Below are positions 10,498 to 20,500 of a stretch of DNA of 46,615 nt, piece by piece. Below the pieces are notes generated by a model. That model had not been told where the DNA came from. It did not search any database and saw only the letters and a list, made by a program, of their open reading frames with translations. This stretch comes from Roseofilum acuticapitatum BLCC-M154 (GTDB lineage: Bacteria; Cyanobacteriota; Cyanobacteriia; Cyanobacteriales; Desertifilaceae), in NCBI RefSeq assembly GCF_030068475.1, contig NZ_JAQOSP010000039.1, forward strand, positions 1-46,615, written 5' to 3'. The translations under genes were made by a program, and so were the position numbers. Numbering within the stretch: the stretch's first letter is position 1; the number at the start of each line of letters is the position of its first letter.

Positions 10498-12174
10498 ATG
10501 ACTAAGACTACCCATATAGCTCAAAAAGTCCCCATGATGTTTCGGGCGCAAACTGCCGGACGCTGCCAGTTACAGCGAATTACAAAAGGTGACGAGTCCG
10601 ATGTAGAACGGTGGACAGATGAATGGATCGATCGCGCCCATCGGGTTCCCCAATCCTCTTGCCAAGAGATCCACACCAAAGACTACACTCTGAGCTGGCG
10701 GTTTGTCACCAACAGCGGCCAAGATGATGGCATTATTCGCCCCGTTATCGGTGCATATGGACTGCCGTACTACCCTGGAAGCAGTATGAAAGGAGCCTTT
10801 CGGCGGGTTTGTAGTGCTGAACAGGGCGATCGCTACTGCGGCAAAAAACTCTCCGGTGGCGACTTCGAGCCGGGGATGCTCCGGTTTCACGGCGGCTATC
10901 CCACCGACGACAGTTGGCAAGAAGGATTAGTTGATATCGTTCATCCCCAACAAGATTGGCAAGTCAAGAGCAACGACAAAAGTAGTGGCGCATTTGCCAT
11001 GATTTCTCTGTATAAACCCACCCTGCGATTCGGCATTTCCAGCACCAAACCAGAGAAAACCAACTGGGAAGAAGTCTGGCGACTTTGGGAACAGGCGATC
11101 GATCGCGGATTAGGCTGTCGCGTCTGTGCCGGATACGGACAACCCAAAGAACTCCAAGGTCAAAAATTGTATCGCTGCACCCTCAAAGGACAAGGCGCTG
11201 CACCCAAATTATTGGATGGCGAAGGCGAATTTCGTCCCAACACATTCCGCGCTGCCATTCGCGGTCATGCCCTGCGAATTTTTGGCGGTCTCTGCGCTCC
11301 TGACAAAGCAGAAAAATTGGTACAAACCCTATTTGGAGGAGTGCGAGGTGATACCACTGTCGGATTGCTGGCCATGAATTTCCGCGATACTCGCCTGGAA
11401 ATTAAAGACTATGGCGACGGCTCCTATGCCGTTCCCGCCTATGGAGTGGAAGGACAGCTCAATTGGCTATTAACCCAAAATCTATCTCCAGAAAAGCAAG
11501 AAGCACTCACCAAATTATTGAAAAACTTGATGCGGTTTGCCATGCTCTTAGGCGGGTTTGGCAAGTCCTGGCGGCGAGTAGACCATCGCATGTTCTATCC
11601 AGAATATTACGAGGGAGTGCGATCGAAAGCCCTGATTGGCTGTCACTGGCAATGGACTGATTCTTCTCTAATCAACGACAATAGAATTCGCAAGTTAGAT
11701 TCCGTGGGAGCATTCATCGACCACGTGCGCGATGCGGCCAAAACTTGGATGCAACACCAAGAGGTCAAGCCGAATAACTGCTATGCCACGCAATGGCGCG
11801 AAGCTTGGCATCCCGACAAAGTGCAAGTTTGGGGACGTTTAGCCGAAGATCGCGAAGATAGCGAAGCCGTCGCGTGGTTCCACGGCCCCTATCGACAAGC
11901 CATTCGGGAAGCTAGAATTCCAGAAGGCTCGATTTACAAAACTTCGGTGACAGGGCAGGTGAGTAAAGTGGGTCATCTATGGCATCGAATGTATCCAGTC
12001 GTGCGAGTCATCCCAGACCCCAACAATCCAAAGAAAAAGCAAGCGAGGAAAACACCCAAATTTTGGGAATTGCTGACGTTTTTTCCCAATGGCACGCCAG
12101 AGTCAGATGATTTTCTGGACTTCCTGGAGTCGAAACCCCAAGGATTTCAACGACTTTGGGGTAAGGATCTCTAA
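10498..12174 (+). CDS. Double-RAMP (Cmr6/Cmr1-like fusion) protein, copy 2
   Basis: This 558-residue paralogue of the preceding gene shares its N-terminus (MTKTTHIAQKVPMMFRAQT), the first RAMP loop YYPGSSMKGAFRRVC, GLGCRVCAGYGQP, the second unit FRPNTFRAAIRGHALRIFGG, and GGFGKSWRRVDHRMFYP. The C-terminal part contains QWREAWHPDKVQVWGR, also matched in copy 1 (DWREAWHRDRVGVY). The copies are co-directional, 58 bp apart, and similar in length, so the pair arose by tandem duplication. Two diverged copies suggest each takes a distinct place in the complex (for example Cmr1-like against Cmr6-like), which is an inference. Confidence 0.83.
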   Translation: MTKTTHIAQKVPMMFRAQTAGRCQLQRITKGDESDVERWTDEWIDRAHRVPQSSCQEIHTKDYTLSWRFVTNSGQDDGIIRPVIGAYGLPYYPGSSMKGAFRRVCSAEQGDRYCGKKLSGGDFEPGMLRFHGGYPTDDSWQEGLVDIVHPQQDWQVKSNDKSSGAFAMISLYKPTLRFGISSTKPEKTNWEEVWRLWEQAIDRGLGCRVCAGYGQPKELQGQKLYRCTLKGQGAAPKLLDGEGEFRPNTFRAAIRGHALRIFGGLCAPDKAEKLVQTLFGGVRGDTTVGLLAMNFRDTRLEIKDYGDGSYAVPAYGVEGQLNWLLTQNLSPEKQEALTKLLKNLMRFAMLLGGFGKSWRRVDHRMFYPEYYEGVRSKALIGCHWQWTDSSLINDNRIRKLDSVGAFIDHVRDAAKTWMQHQEVKPNNCYATQWREAWHPDKVQVWGRLAEDREDSEAVAWFHGPYRQAIREARIPEGSIYKTSVTGQVSKVGHLWHRMYPVVRVIPDPNNPKKKQARKTPKFWELLTFFPNGTPESDDFLDFLESKPQGFQRLWGKDL

Positions 12175-12228
12175 GAAAAGAGAGATAACACAAGAAATTA
12201 TTGAGTTCAAAAATAGATAGGTGTAATT

Positions 12229-13476
12229 ATGGCTAAAATTCTCATTTCCTCTTTAGGTGCAGGCTCTCTCGATCGCAATAATGCTGCCGCACGAGCCTAT
12301 CGCACAGCAAAATACCGCATGAATGATAGCGATAAAGACTATGAGAAAAGCTTTATTGCTTCGGTACTCTACGAGCATTTAGAGCTAGACGGCATTATCT
12401 TTATCGGCACGGTTAAGTCCATGTGGGAGGAGGTGTATCGCGCTTTTGCTCAAGAAACAGGTAAAGATTTTCACGAAGATGAATGGATAGGACTAGCCGA
12501 GCAGATTGAAAAACTGGATCTCAATAGTTCTCTGGACTCTCTCGATTTGAGTCCGGTAGAAACGGTATTGGGCGATCGCTCAAAATGTATTTTAATTAAG
12601 TATGGACTCAACGAAGCCGAACTTCAGGAAAACCTCGACCGTATCTTCAAAATTGTTGATTACCTCGAAGCGGGAGATGAACTGTACATTGATATCACCC
12701 ATTCCTTTCGCTCCCTCTCCATCTTTTTATTCATCGTTCTCATCTTTCTGAACGATCTCGAACAGGAGAGGAATATTAAAATTAAAGGAGTCTTCTATGG
12801 AATGCTGGATGTGATTCGCGAAGTAGGACATGCTCCTGTGGTCGATCTAAAATCGCTTTTTGACCTGACGCAATGGATTAAAGGTGCATACAGCTTAAAA
12901 GAGTTTGGCAACGGTTACTTAATTTCGCAACTTCTGGACGAACAAGGAGAAACAGAACTTGCGAATCGAATTGAGGCACTGTCTGAAGCCATTAATATCA
13001 ACTATGTACCGACCATTAGAGAGCGCAGTATCGATCTCAAAACCTCCCTGAAAAGTCAAGGATTGAGTAGTCCTTTTAAACACTTAAGAAATATTCTGGA
13101 AAAATTTACCCAACAATTCTCAAAGCGATCGGAGCCAGAATCAGTTTTTCAGCTCAAACTTGCCAAGTGGTATTTTGATAATAAACGCTACGCAACAGGT
13201 TACATTACCTTAGCCGAAGCAATTATCACCTATCTTTGCGAACAGCACGAACAAGATATTCGCTCGGAATCTGCTCGCAATAAGATGAAGACTCTACTCC
13301 ATGAAAATTCACATACCGCATTAGCAAAACTTTACTTTAAGGTGAATCCAACCCGTAATGCGATCGCTCATGCTTTAATCGATAGTCAGAGGTCAAGTTA
13401 TACCAATGCGATTAAGAATGCGAAGAGCTACCATAAACAGGCTGAAGATATCTTGAAAAGTGGAACAATGGGGTAA
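12229..13476 (+). CDS. csx2: Csx2-type CARF-HEPN protein (TM1812/TIGR02221 family)
   Basis: The 415-residue protein starts KILISSLGAGS, the CARF first strand of the Csx1/Csx2 group. It contains DITHSFRSLSIFL (about 155-167), a family signature. The C-terminal helical domain has the HEPN nuclease motif R-N-A-I-A-H at 376-381 (R-x4-H). By family, cyclic oligoadenylate from Cas10 binds the CARF dimer and activates the HEPN pocket for nonspecific RNA cleavage. It lies 54 bp after the effector operon on the same strand. With an HD-less Cas10 this gene and the next are the likely executors of immunity. The arginine and histidine are intact, so it should be active. Confidence 0.88.
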   Translation: MAKILISSLGAGSLDRNNAAARAYRTAKYRMNDSDKDYEKSFIASVLYEHLELDGIIFIGTVKSMWEEVYRAFAQETGKDFHEDEWIGLAEQIEKLDLNSSLDSLDLSPVETVLGDRSKCILIKYGLNEAELQENLDRIFKIVDYLEAGDELYIDITHSFRSLSIFLFIVLIFLNDLEQERNIKIKGVFYGMLDVIREVGHAPVVDLKSLFDLTQWIKGAYSLKEFGNGYLISQLLDEQGETELANRIEALSEAININYVPTIRERSIDLKTSLKSQGLSSPFKHLRNILEKFTQQFSKRSEPESVFQLKLAKWYFDNKRYATGYITLAEAIITYLCEQHEQDIRSESARNKMKTLLHENSHTALAKLYFKVNPTRNAIAHALIDSQRSSYTNAIKNAKSYHKQAEDILKSGTMG

Positions 13477-13485
13477 GCAAAAACG

Positions 13486-14706
13486 ATGAATCTACAGCCT
13501 CGACATACTTTAATCTGTACGGTAGGAACCAGTTTGTTTTATCCCAATCTGGTTAATTTACCGACTCCCGACAAGTATGAGAATTGGTTGCAACGACAAC
13601 CGGAGAGCGATCGCACTCACCTATCGCCTGAATTCGTGGAAAAACTGAGGTTAGCCTATGACAAACTTCAGGAAGAAGCGAAACCAGGATCGGGGAGCGA
13701 TCGCACTTACCAAACTCTTGCCGAACTGCTTGCAGAGCTACCGGAAACAACCCGGTTATGCGGAGCCGAAATCAACTCAATTTCCGACCTGATCGCTCGC
13801 GAATATTGCCAGAGTAATTGTCAGCTTTATTTTTGCCATTCGGCAACTGACAGTGGGCGACAAATTGCTACCATTTTGACTCATTACTATCGAGCAAAAA
13901 AATATCCAGTTGCTCTGCCGCAAGAGATTGTAGACTTACAGGATGAAAATCCCAAGCGTTTCCGCACTAAAGGACTGCGTAATCTAGCGAAAAAAATCAG
14001 TCAAATTGTCCGAGAAAGGGGATCTGAGTTTTGTGCCATTAATGCGACGGGAGGCTACAAAGCGCAAATTGCGATCGCCGTTTTGATGGGGCAAGCTTTG
14101 GAAATTCCCGTCTATTACAAGCATGAACGATTTAGTGAAATCATTGCGTTTCCCCCAATGCCCATTAGCTTGGACTTCGAGTTATGGCAGAAAAATACCG
14201 GAGTTTTACAAGCTTTAGAACGAGAGGATATGCTCAGTTGGGATAGCCTAGAAGAAGATTGGGATGAAAAAATGGAAGTAACTGTCGAACGAGAAACGAT
14301 TGACGGTAAAGTTTTTGTGGAAATGTCTCCCACCGGGCAAATTTTCCACGATACCTTCAAAAATCGGTTTGATGCCAGCAAAGATGAGGTTTTGCCATCT
14401 CCTGTTGCTCAAAAAGACAAGCCCTCACTCGGTGACCATGATTGGAAAAATGCAAGACAAATAATTCTCAATTTTTTCCAAAAAATAACTGATGAATGTC
14501 CTTACGTTCGCTTGTGCCGAACTCACTATTGGAACCCGGATTTATCGTCAGTGACCCAGTTCAAAATGCATGGAGAACAAATCGAAGGAATTTTCAGTAA
14601 TGGAACTTGGACGGTCAAATTTTATGTCGAAACTTCAGCCAAAACACCCGGTCAATATACAGCTTGTATAGCCGACCTCAATCTAAGATTGAAAGGCTGG
14701 CTTTAG
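13486..14706 (+). CDS. CARF-family ancillary protein (APE2256/TIGR02619-like) with unknown C-terminal domain
   Basis: The first about 215 of 406 residues form a CARF-type Rossmann domain: TLICTVGTSLFYPNL (8-22), CHSATDSGRQIA (near 124), and INATGGYKAQIAIAVLMGQALE (about 184-205), the strongest signature of the APE2256 family. An acidic linker follows (about 240-265). The last about 95 residues are a separate domain with VRLCRTHYWNP and GTWTVKFYVETSAKTPGQY. That domain could be an effector, for example a RelE-like or other RNase fold, but I cannot identify it. It starts ten bases after csx2, so the two are probably co-expressed and respond to the same second messenger. Confidence 0.78.
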   Translation: MNLQPRHTLICTVGTSLFYPNLVNLPTPDKYENWLQRQPESDRTHLSPEFVEKLRLAYDKLQEEAKPGSGSDRTYQTLAELLAELPETTRLCGAEINSISDLIAREYCQSNCQLYFCHSATDSGRQIATILTHYYRAKKYPVALPQEIVDLQDENPKRFRTKGLRNLAKKISQIVRERGSEFCAINATGGYKAQIAIAVLMGQALEIPVYYKHERFSEIIAFPPMPISLDFELWQKNTGVLQALEREDMLSWDSLEEDWDEKMEVTVERETIDGKVFVEMSPTGQIFHDTFKNRFDASKDEVLPSPVAQKDKPSLGDHDWKNARQIILNFFQKITDECPYVRLCRTHYWNPDLSSVTQFKMHGEQIEGIFSNGTWTVKFYVETSAKTPGQYTACIADLNLRLKGWL

Positions 14707-14878
14707 GTACAAAGTAAGGATTCTCTTAGGAATTACACCGTAATGGGAACTGATCGCCTTCTCTTTAGCTCTAATCGAAGTTCACTTATTGGTATTATCA
14801 CTTCGCGATCGCTGAGTCAAAAAAAATCAGCCTCCAACCTCAAAGAATGGGTTGAAGACTGAAATAGAATAGGAGGGG

Positions 14879-15204
14879 CTATAGACGTTTACGAGATCGA
14901 ATGGCATTCCAGATAATAATTGCCTGAAAAACCAGTACCGCACCAAGCCCAAGATATAATCCTGACAAATACAAAGGGGGCAGAGAGGATAGGTCGCTAG
15001 AGTAGGGTACAAGTTTTTCGACTGTGACTTGCTGTAAACCTAAGCTGGTCTCCAGAGTCTCAATGGAACGGCAACTGCGAATAGCCGGTTTGGAGCAGTG
15101 GCGATCGCGATCGTCTAAGGAATCTAATACATCTACCCAAATCAGGGATTGAGTAATGGCTTCATGGGAGGGACGTTGAAGGTCTAAAGAGATAGCTACA
15201 GAAA
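14879..15204 (-). pseudogene. 3' remnant of a membrane protein gene
   Basis: Reading the minus strand from about 15204 to the stop at 14879 gives an open frame of about 100 codons. It has a soluble part (LDLQRPSHEAITQSLIWVDV) and a C-terminal membrane helix (LYLSGLYLGLGAVLVFQAII) followed by a basic tail, RSRKRL. No start codon or ribosome site is evident, and the 5' end abuts the GH108 remnant at about 15186, where the two fragments run head to head. I do not recognise the family. It looks like the tail of a gene cut at a recombination junction that forms one edge of the CRISPR module. Confidence 0.5.
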
Positions 15205-15479
15205 TTTTCTACACAGACCACTGGAAGCCTGCGGGTTTTGGAGAATTTGATTACCCGTTGGCAATGGCTTGTCTGAACACCGCCATCAACTCTGGGGTGG
15301 GAAAGGCTAAGGAATTCAACGAGTTGATTGGTGAAGGGAGTGTGAGGGAGGAGGCGATCGCCTACGCCCAGCGCCAGGAGAATTACTACCATGATATTGT
15401 GAGCCGTAAGCCAGACCAGGAAGTATTTCTAAAAGGTTGGCTTAATCGAAGTACAGACTTAAAGCGAATCATAGAATAG
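15186..15479 (+). pseudogene. GH108-type peptidoglycan hydrolase, C-terminal fragment
   Basis: The fragment encodes about 97 residues homologous to the end of the intact hydrolase at 41319-42500. It covers KEIATEIFYTDHW, ACLNTAINSG, EEAIAYAQRQENYYHDIVSR and QEVFLKGWLNRS. Homology starts at about 15186; upstream sequence belongs to an unrelated minus-strand fragment. DNA identity to the intact copy is high but clearly diverged, so this is not a recent duplication. The N-terminal catalytic EGG region is absent, so it is inactive. With the intact gene it brackets the CRISPR module in direct orientation. Confidence 0.85.
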
Positions 15480-15526
15480 AATTAGTTGATTGCCTGTCGT
15501 GAAATAAATTATTTTAGGAATCAGCT

Positions 15527-16020
15527 CTAATATCTATTATTGAGCCTTTGAAATTCTCCTTGTAGCTCTATTAGTTGTTCCAATGTTTGTTGACGGCGGA
15601 GTTCATCTGCTGCATCAAGAGTGTTATATCGATGATAAGCACTCCAAGGTTGACCAAAAATAAAGCCGACTTCGGCGACTACACTCTGAAAATACATAGA
15701 AGACCTTACAGAACCACGATTCCATGTTCCATTTCCTTGTTCACCATCGAAGTCAATAGGAGTATGGTAAACTATATTAGGGCTAAAGATTGCCAAATAA
15801 AATAACCCTCCAAAATCCCCATGATACAAATATATCGGAATTCCTCTAACTCCTGATGAATTACGACACTCTCTGTTTTGTATACGTCTAACAAGCTTAC
15901 AAAGTTCTGCAATATTTTTAAAGGTTTCCCCCTGCCTCTAGATATCGGTTTCGAGCCAGAGTAAAGATTTCTCTTAACCGTTGATATTGCTGTTGTTCGA
16001 GGGGGTTGGGTTCTCTCATG
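15527..16020 (-). pseudogene. Frameshifted hypothetical gene
   Basis: One ancestral frame of about 164 codons can be rebuilt. ATG at 16020 reads MREPNPLEQQQYQRLREIFTL and continues to a TAA at 15918-15920 (CTT TAA). A +1 shift there continues as KNIAELCKLVRRIQNRECR, then LYHGDFGGLFYLAIFSPNIV and the end at 15527. Without the shift only short pieces are made. The product is unrecognised. A sequencing error or genuine decay are both possible; the surrounding remnants favour decay. It is independent of the CRISPR genes. Confidence 0.55.
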
Positions 16021-16165
16021 GCTACAGTCTCCAGTTGGTAGGGGTGATTTCACCATCAGGCAAAATCACGGCGATCGCTCTAATTCAGAAAATCTTAAGT
16101 TATTGCAAAGATTAAAAAAGCAATGTCTAGCATATTTTATGTGATCTTAAATTTTAGAAAAAAAA

Positions 16166-16477
16166 ATGAAAAGAGATCCTAATCTAATTTATCAAATTCT
16201 GCTGCAAATAGAAAGTATGGAGAATACAGAGGAAAATCAAAACCTATCCCTTGAAGACGCATCAACAGATATCATTGAGCAACATTTGATGATGATGTAT
16301 GAAGAAGAATTGATAACAGGAGACCTAACTCCTCATACAATGAACAGTAAACCCCGTTGTATACCTACAGGATTAACCCGGAAGAGGTATAATCTTCTAG
16401 ATTCAATACGAAGTGAAGTTGACTCTAGAGAAAATGAGAGGGTTAACACAAATAAAATGGGATTTGTTCAGGATTGA
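16166..16477 (+). CDS. DUF2513-like protein
   Basis: The 103-residue protein begins MKRDPNLIYQILLQIES and later has IIEQHLMMMYEEELI and LTRKRYNLLDSIRSE. This is the arrangement of the DUF2513 family: an N-terminal MKRDxxLI helix, a winged-helix-like middle and a terminal LxxxGxxFLDxIR-type helix. DUF2513 proteins are small, presumed DNA-binding and common on mobile elements. The C-terminal about 20 residues differ from the family norm (which often has a WxxxK tail), so the end may be replaced. It stands alone in the decayed zone. Confidence 0.6.
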   Translation: MKRDPNLIYQILLQIESMENTEENQNLSLEDASTDIIEQHLMMMYEEELITGDLTPHTMNSKPRCIPTGLTRKRYNLLDSIRSEVDSRENERVNTNKMGFVQD

Positions 16478-16616
16478 TAAAGCTAACGTACAGGTATCCG
16501 CGAGTTCCACGGCAATCTCACCAGTTGTACAACCCTGAAGATCATTAGTGCGATCGCCTTCCACTTTAGCGATCGCTCAACTTAGACTTGGTTTAGTGTA
16601 GACAACTCAAGCGACC

Positions 16617-17006
16617 ATGGACATCAAAGAATTAGCACGGCAAGCCTATAAAGCCAAATTCGATCGCGATCGCCCAAAGCGGGAAGAACAGTATAGGAAA
16701 AAGCAAGAGAAGATCGAATTTTTCTTGGGGGTCATTGCCGATCATCTGGGGGCTGACTTGACAGATTTTCTGGTGCAATATGAGGGTACGAGAATCATCT
16801 TGAATGGCGCTCCACCCTACTCTTACCGGATTCAATCACCATTTGTGTATATCGATTACGATTCGGACAACCATGAGTTTAAGATGAGAGAACCACAGAG
16901 TGCAAAGTGTTTTGATGGCGATCTACGGCAGTCTTTGTTAGAGGAGATTGGTAGAGTTATCTACGAGGCAGAGCTATTGGAGGAGGAACTGAAGAGTTAT
17001 GGTTAA
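16617..17006 (+). CDS. Hypothetical protein
   Basis: The 129-residue protein is not recognised. It begins with a basic helix (KELARQAYKAKFDRDRPKREEQ, about 4-25) and has a central part with FLGVIADHLGADLTDFLVQYEG. It ends in an acidic helix (about 107-128), AELLEEELKSYG. The ATG follows a short AT-rich gap with no clear Shine-Dalgarno site. Codon use and HIP1-type octamers resemble the rest of the plasmid. Confidence 0.5.
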   Translation: MDIKELARQAYKAKFDRDRPKREEQYRKKQEKIEFFLGVIADHLGADLTDFLVQYEGTRIILNGAPPYSYRIQSPFVYIDYDSDNHEFKMREPQSAKCFDGDLRQSLLEEIGRVIYEAELLEEELKSYG

Positions 17007-17124
17007 GGCGATCGCTAGGATAGATGGAAACTAAACTGATTTTTGTCTAAGTCCTGCTAAGAACCGGAGCCGTAGGGATAGGGTCACTCTATTGCCCATC
17101 CTATCTGCTGCCTATTGACTACCT

Positions 17125-17484
17125 TCAGTTATCTAACTCTCTGAGTAAGTTATGTACTGCCAATCCGAAACCACGCGAGCTTGCTATTAACGAGCCAATT
17201 GTCCATGTTACTGCCAATGCGACTAACCAATCTAATACCCGTAAGACTAATATTCCTGCCCCCGGTATGACTATCCAGAATGTACTGGTTGCTGCAATAA
17301 GACTGACCAATGAGCCAAACAGTTTGACTCCTACAGCAAACATAAGGATAATCATGATAACTTCTGAATAAGAAGTGTTCTGAAATCTTCTGGAAAAGAC
17401 GATCTGAAAAGGAAGTCTCAAAAGTCTCTGCTTAAATTTTTCTAGATGTAGCCATGATGTTCTCAAGATGTTAATAATTTTCAT
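17125..17484 (-). CDS. Small two-helix membrane protein
   Basis: The 119-residue protein has a basic N-terminus (about residues 1-40) followed by hydrophobic segments: VIMIILMFAVGVKLFGSLVSLIA (about 42-65) and TFWIVIPGAGILVLRVLDWLVALAV (about 68-93). No family is recognised. It begins after AGGAGAAA on the minus strand, a good ribosome site. It lies 76 bp after the PLD-SNF2 helicase on the same strand, so it may be co-transcribed. Confidence 0.5.
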   Translation of the reverse strand: MKIINILRTSWLHLEKFKQRLLRLPFQIVFSRRFQNTSYSEVIMIILMFAVGVKLFGSLVSLIAATSTFWIVIPGAGILVLRVLDWLVALAVTWTIGSLIASSRGFGLAVHNLLRELDN

Positions 17485-17559
17485 GGATTTCTCCTGGTAT
17501 TCATTAGGTTAACTGTGGTCAATTCCGTTCATTCAATGGGGGTAAGCTGTTGACAATCT

Positions 17560-20500
17560 TCAGGGTCTCTGGGTTTCTGGGTAAAACCACTCGTAGCAAA
17601 CCAGTTCTATATCTTCAGCTTTAATTACTTTCCGAATTGACTCTAAATTATTGCCATCTAAGTCTTGATAGAGTTCATTATCAATAAAAAGTTCATCTAG
17701 TTGGGCAAGCATTTCTTTTTCATTATGGTGACTCCTATAATCATCCCAAAGTTGTTTGGTTTCTCGTTTATAGGTCTGTAATTCTCGATTCTCTATGACT
17801 TGCAAGACACGATTCTTAATCTCTTGCTCATCACTTGTCCATTCAATGTCCAAAGTAGACTGAATCAGAGCTTGGTGGATTTTCTGTAAAATTCCTTGGA
17901 GCTTTGGCTTAATTCTTGAGCCGGTACTTTGGCGCTTGAAGTGTTGCAGTAGATTTTTAGTTGCACCTTCTACTACATCAAAAATCGAGTTATCGAAAGA
18001 TACTGGAGGCAAGGTATCAGGGTGTGGAAAATCTGACTCTTGGCACTTTAACCAGTTAAATATTTTCCTCATGTTAGTCATGAGTAGGTTCGCATCAAGA
18101 CAAATTTGCCCATCTTGACGAGGATAAAAATGCCAGAAGTGGCGATCGCTGGCTTTGAATGCCAGAAAGATACCCCCCTCTGCATATTGTGGATCGTTGA
18201 TAGTCAAGTATTTACGGCTGTGAATCCCCATGGGAATTTCTGAGACTACCTCTTGTCCAATCCGTTGCATGAACTCCAACAAGGGAAGACGCATCTCATC
18301 TAGAGAGACTAAATCAGAAACTTGCTCTAGTTCCTCTAGAATCGCTTGCTTTTCTGCTTCACTATCTGCTTGCTTGAGTCTTTGTAATTCTTCCAAAGAC
18401 CGGTTAGAAATTTCTTCACCCAAGACACTGGCATCTAAGCCTACATTGTTGTCAATATCAGCAATGCGTTTTTGAAGCCGTTCAACGAGGTTAAGCAGGG
18501 ACTCTAATCCTTCTTCTGGAAAACAGTTATAGATATAGAGTTTTTCATAATCAGTTCCTAAACGATCAATGCGTCCAGCCCGTTGAATCATTCGTACTGG
18601 GTTCCAGTGGAGGTCATAGTTAACTAAAATCCCAGCATCTTGCAGGTTCTGACCTTCCGAGAGGACATCGGTACAGATGAGAATATCAATGGAGTCTTGG
18701 GCGATCGCTTCTCGCTCTTCTTCTGATTCTGTATTTGCTTTAGGAGCAAAGCGCTTAACTTTGATTCCCCGTTGCTTCCCTGATGTGTTCCCAGTAATCA
18801 GGTCAATGGTGGGATTGCCCATGGCTTCACGCCAATCGGTATCTTTCTCTAACTCATGGTTGAGATAAGTTGCAGTATCTTTGAAATAACTGAAGACTAA
18901 AATCTTCTGGTTTTTGAGAGTCAGTAACAAATCTTTGAAGGCAATTAGTTTGCGATCGCTGTCTTCTCCTGCTTCTACAGACTGATGAATTTGTTGGAGA
19001 CGGTCTAGGATATCATTGAGTTTCTGGATATCTGCTTCAATCGCTTCGGTCAATTTCCCAATGTCATGACCTGCTGGATCGATGTCTTCTAGCTTCTCCA
19101 TGATGTCTATGAGAGCATCTTCTCCATCGTCAAGTTGAGTGGCTAGAAGTAATTTCCGAAAGTTCTTACTATCAAGTAGTTTGTTTTCCTTAGTTAGAAG
19201 TTGATAAAACTTTTGCTGAAACCTCGCTTGGTTTGTTACAGTATTTTCAAAGGCGATCAGAGAACTTTCAAATCGCTTAAGGTAGAGTGCTTTCTGCAAA
19301 GCGACGAGGGCACGATTACGCTGCACTTCAATCTTTTCCGTTTTCCCAAGACGTTTTTTATAAGACTTGATGTTGTACGGAGCTAGATTCAATTGGTCAA
19401 TAATATCTGCAATACCAATATATAATCCAGAAAATATTTCTTCAAAGTTGTAAGTAAACTTTTCAAGTTGACGCTTAGGAAAACGAATCACTTGACCTGC
19501 TATACGGATTTCCTCTCCTGCTTCCAGGCGTTTAATCACATCTTGACGACTACGGCGTACCATAGTCTGAAATAGTAAAGTTGTAATTTCCTCTTTACCT
19601 TGGACTAAGTTCTGAAAATATTTTTTCAGGTTATTAATTCCCCATTCCCTGTAGTAAGTATCATTATTTCGAGTCAGAAGTAGGATTTGATGGTAAAGGT
19701 CAAATAGACTGTTGTTAATCGGAGTAGCTGTGAGCAGCAAAACTCGTTTGTAGCGCTTCCCACCTCCTAAAACTTTGGTCAAATTAGTATAGCGATTAGT
19801 CGCACTGTTTCTGAAATTGTGAGATTCATCAATGACAATTAAATCATAGTTTCTGTATTTAGTTCGATCAAAGTCAGAACGCCCCATTTCTTCATGGGAA
19901 ATAATATCAGCCTTTAAACCAAATTCATCTAGTTTTTTCCGCCAAACTAAATCTCGTAACTGAGCCGGACACAAGACCAAAGCTTTAGGGACATAACGGG
20001 GACGGCGTAATTTAATCAAGTAATAGTCAATCACACGCAATCCAATATAAGTCTTCCCTAGACCTACTGCATCAGCTACCATACAACCATTGTGGCGTTC
20101 AATAATTTTAATTGCCCTCTCAAATCCTTCCTGTTGGAAACTGGCCAGTTCCAATGCAGTCTGTTCTCCTTCTCCAACAATTGAGTCATCCTTAAATAGT
20201 TCATAGAGAGCCTTGAGAAAGACTTGATAAGGAGTGTAGGCTTTACTGCCAAACTTGGAAGCATTGAGGGCTTCAATTAGTTTAGCTTTATAGTCTAGGT
20301 CAACACTCGAATCATTCCAGAATGTCTCAAACCAGTTTTGTCTGAGGTCACTAGCGATCGCCTCATTTTTGTTGACAATATTGAGTTCTTTATTTTTTCT
20401 TATTCCTGGTACGGTAAAGTTACTCGATCCCACAATACTGTAGGAATCGAAAATATAAGCCTTGGCATGAAGAAACTCTCCGGTGGTCGCTCCGTAGAGT

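Noticed and set aside
15918-15923. Programmed +1 frameshift at CTT TAA
   Set aside because: Not the known CUU UGA type, and it lies in a zone of gene remnants; decay or sequencing error is simpler.
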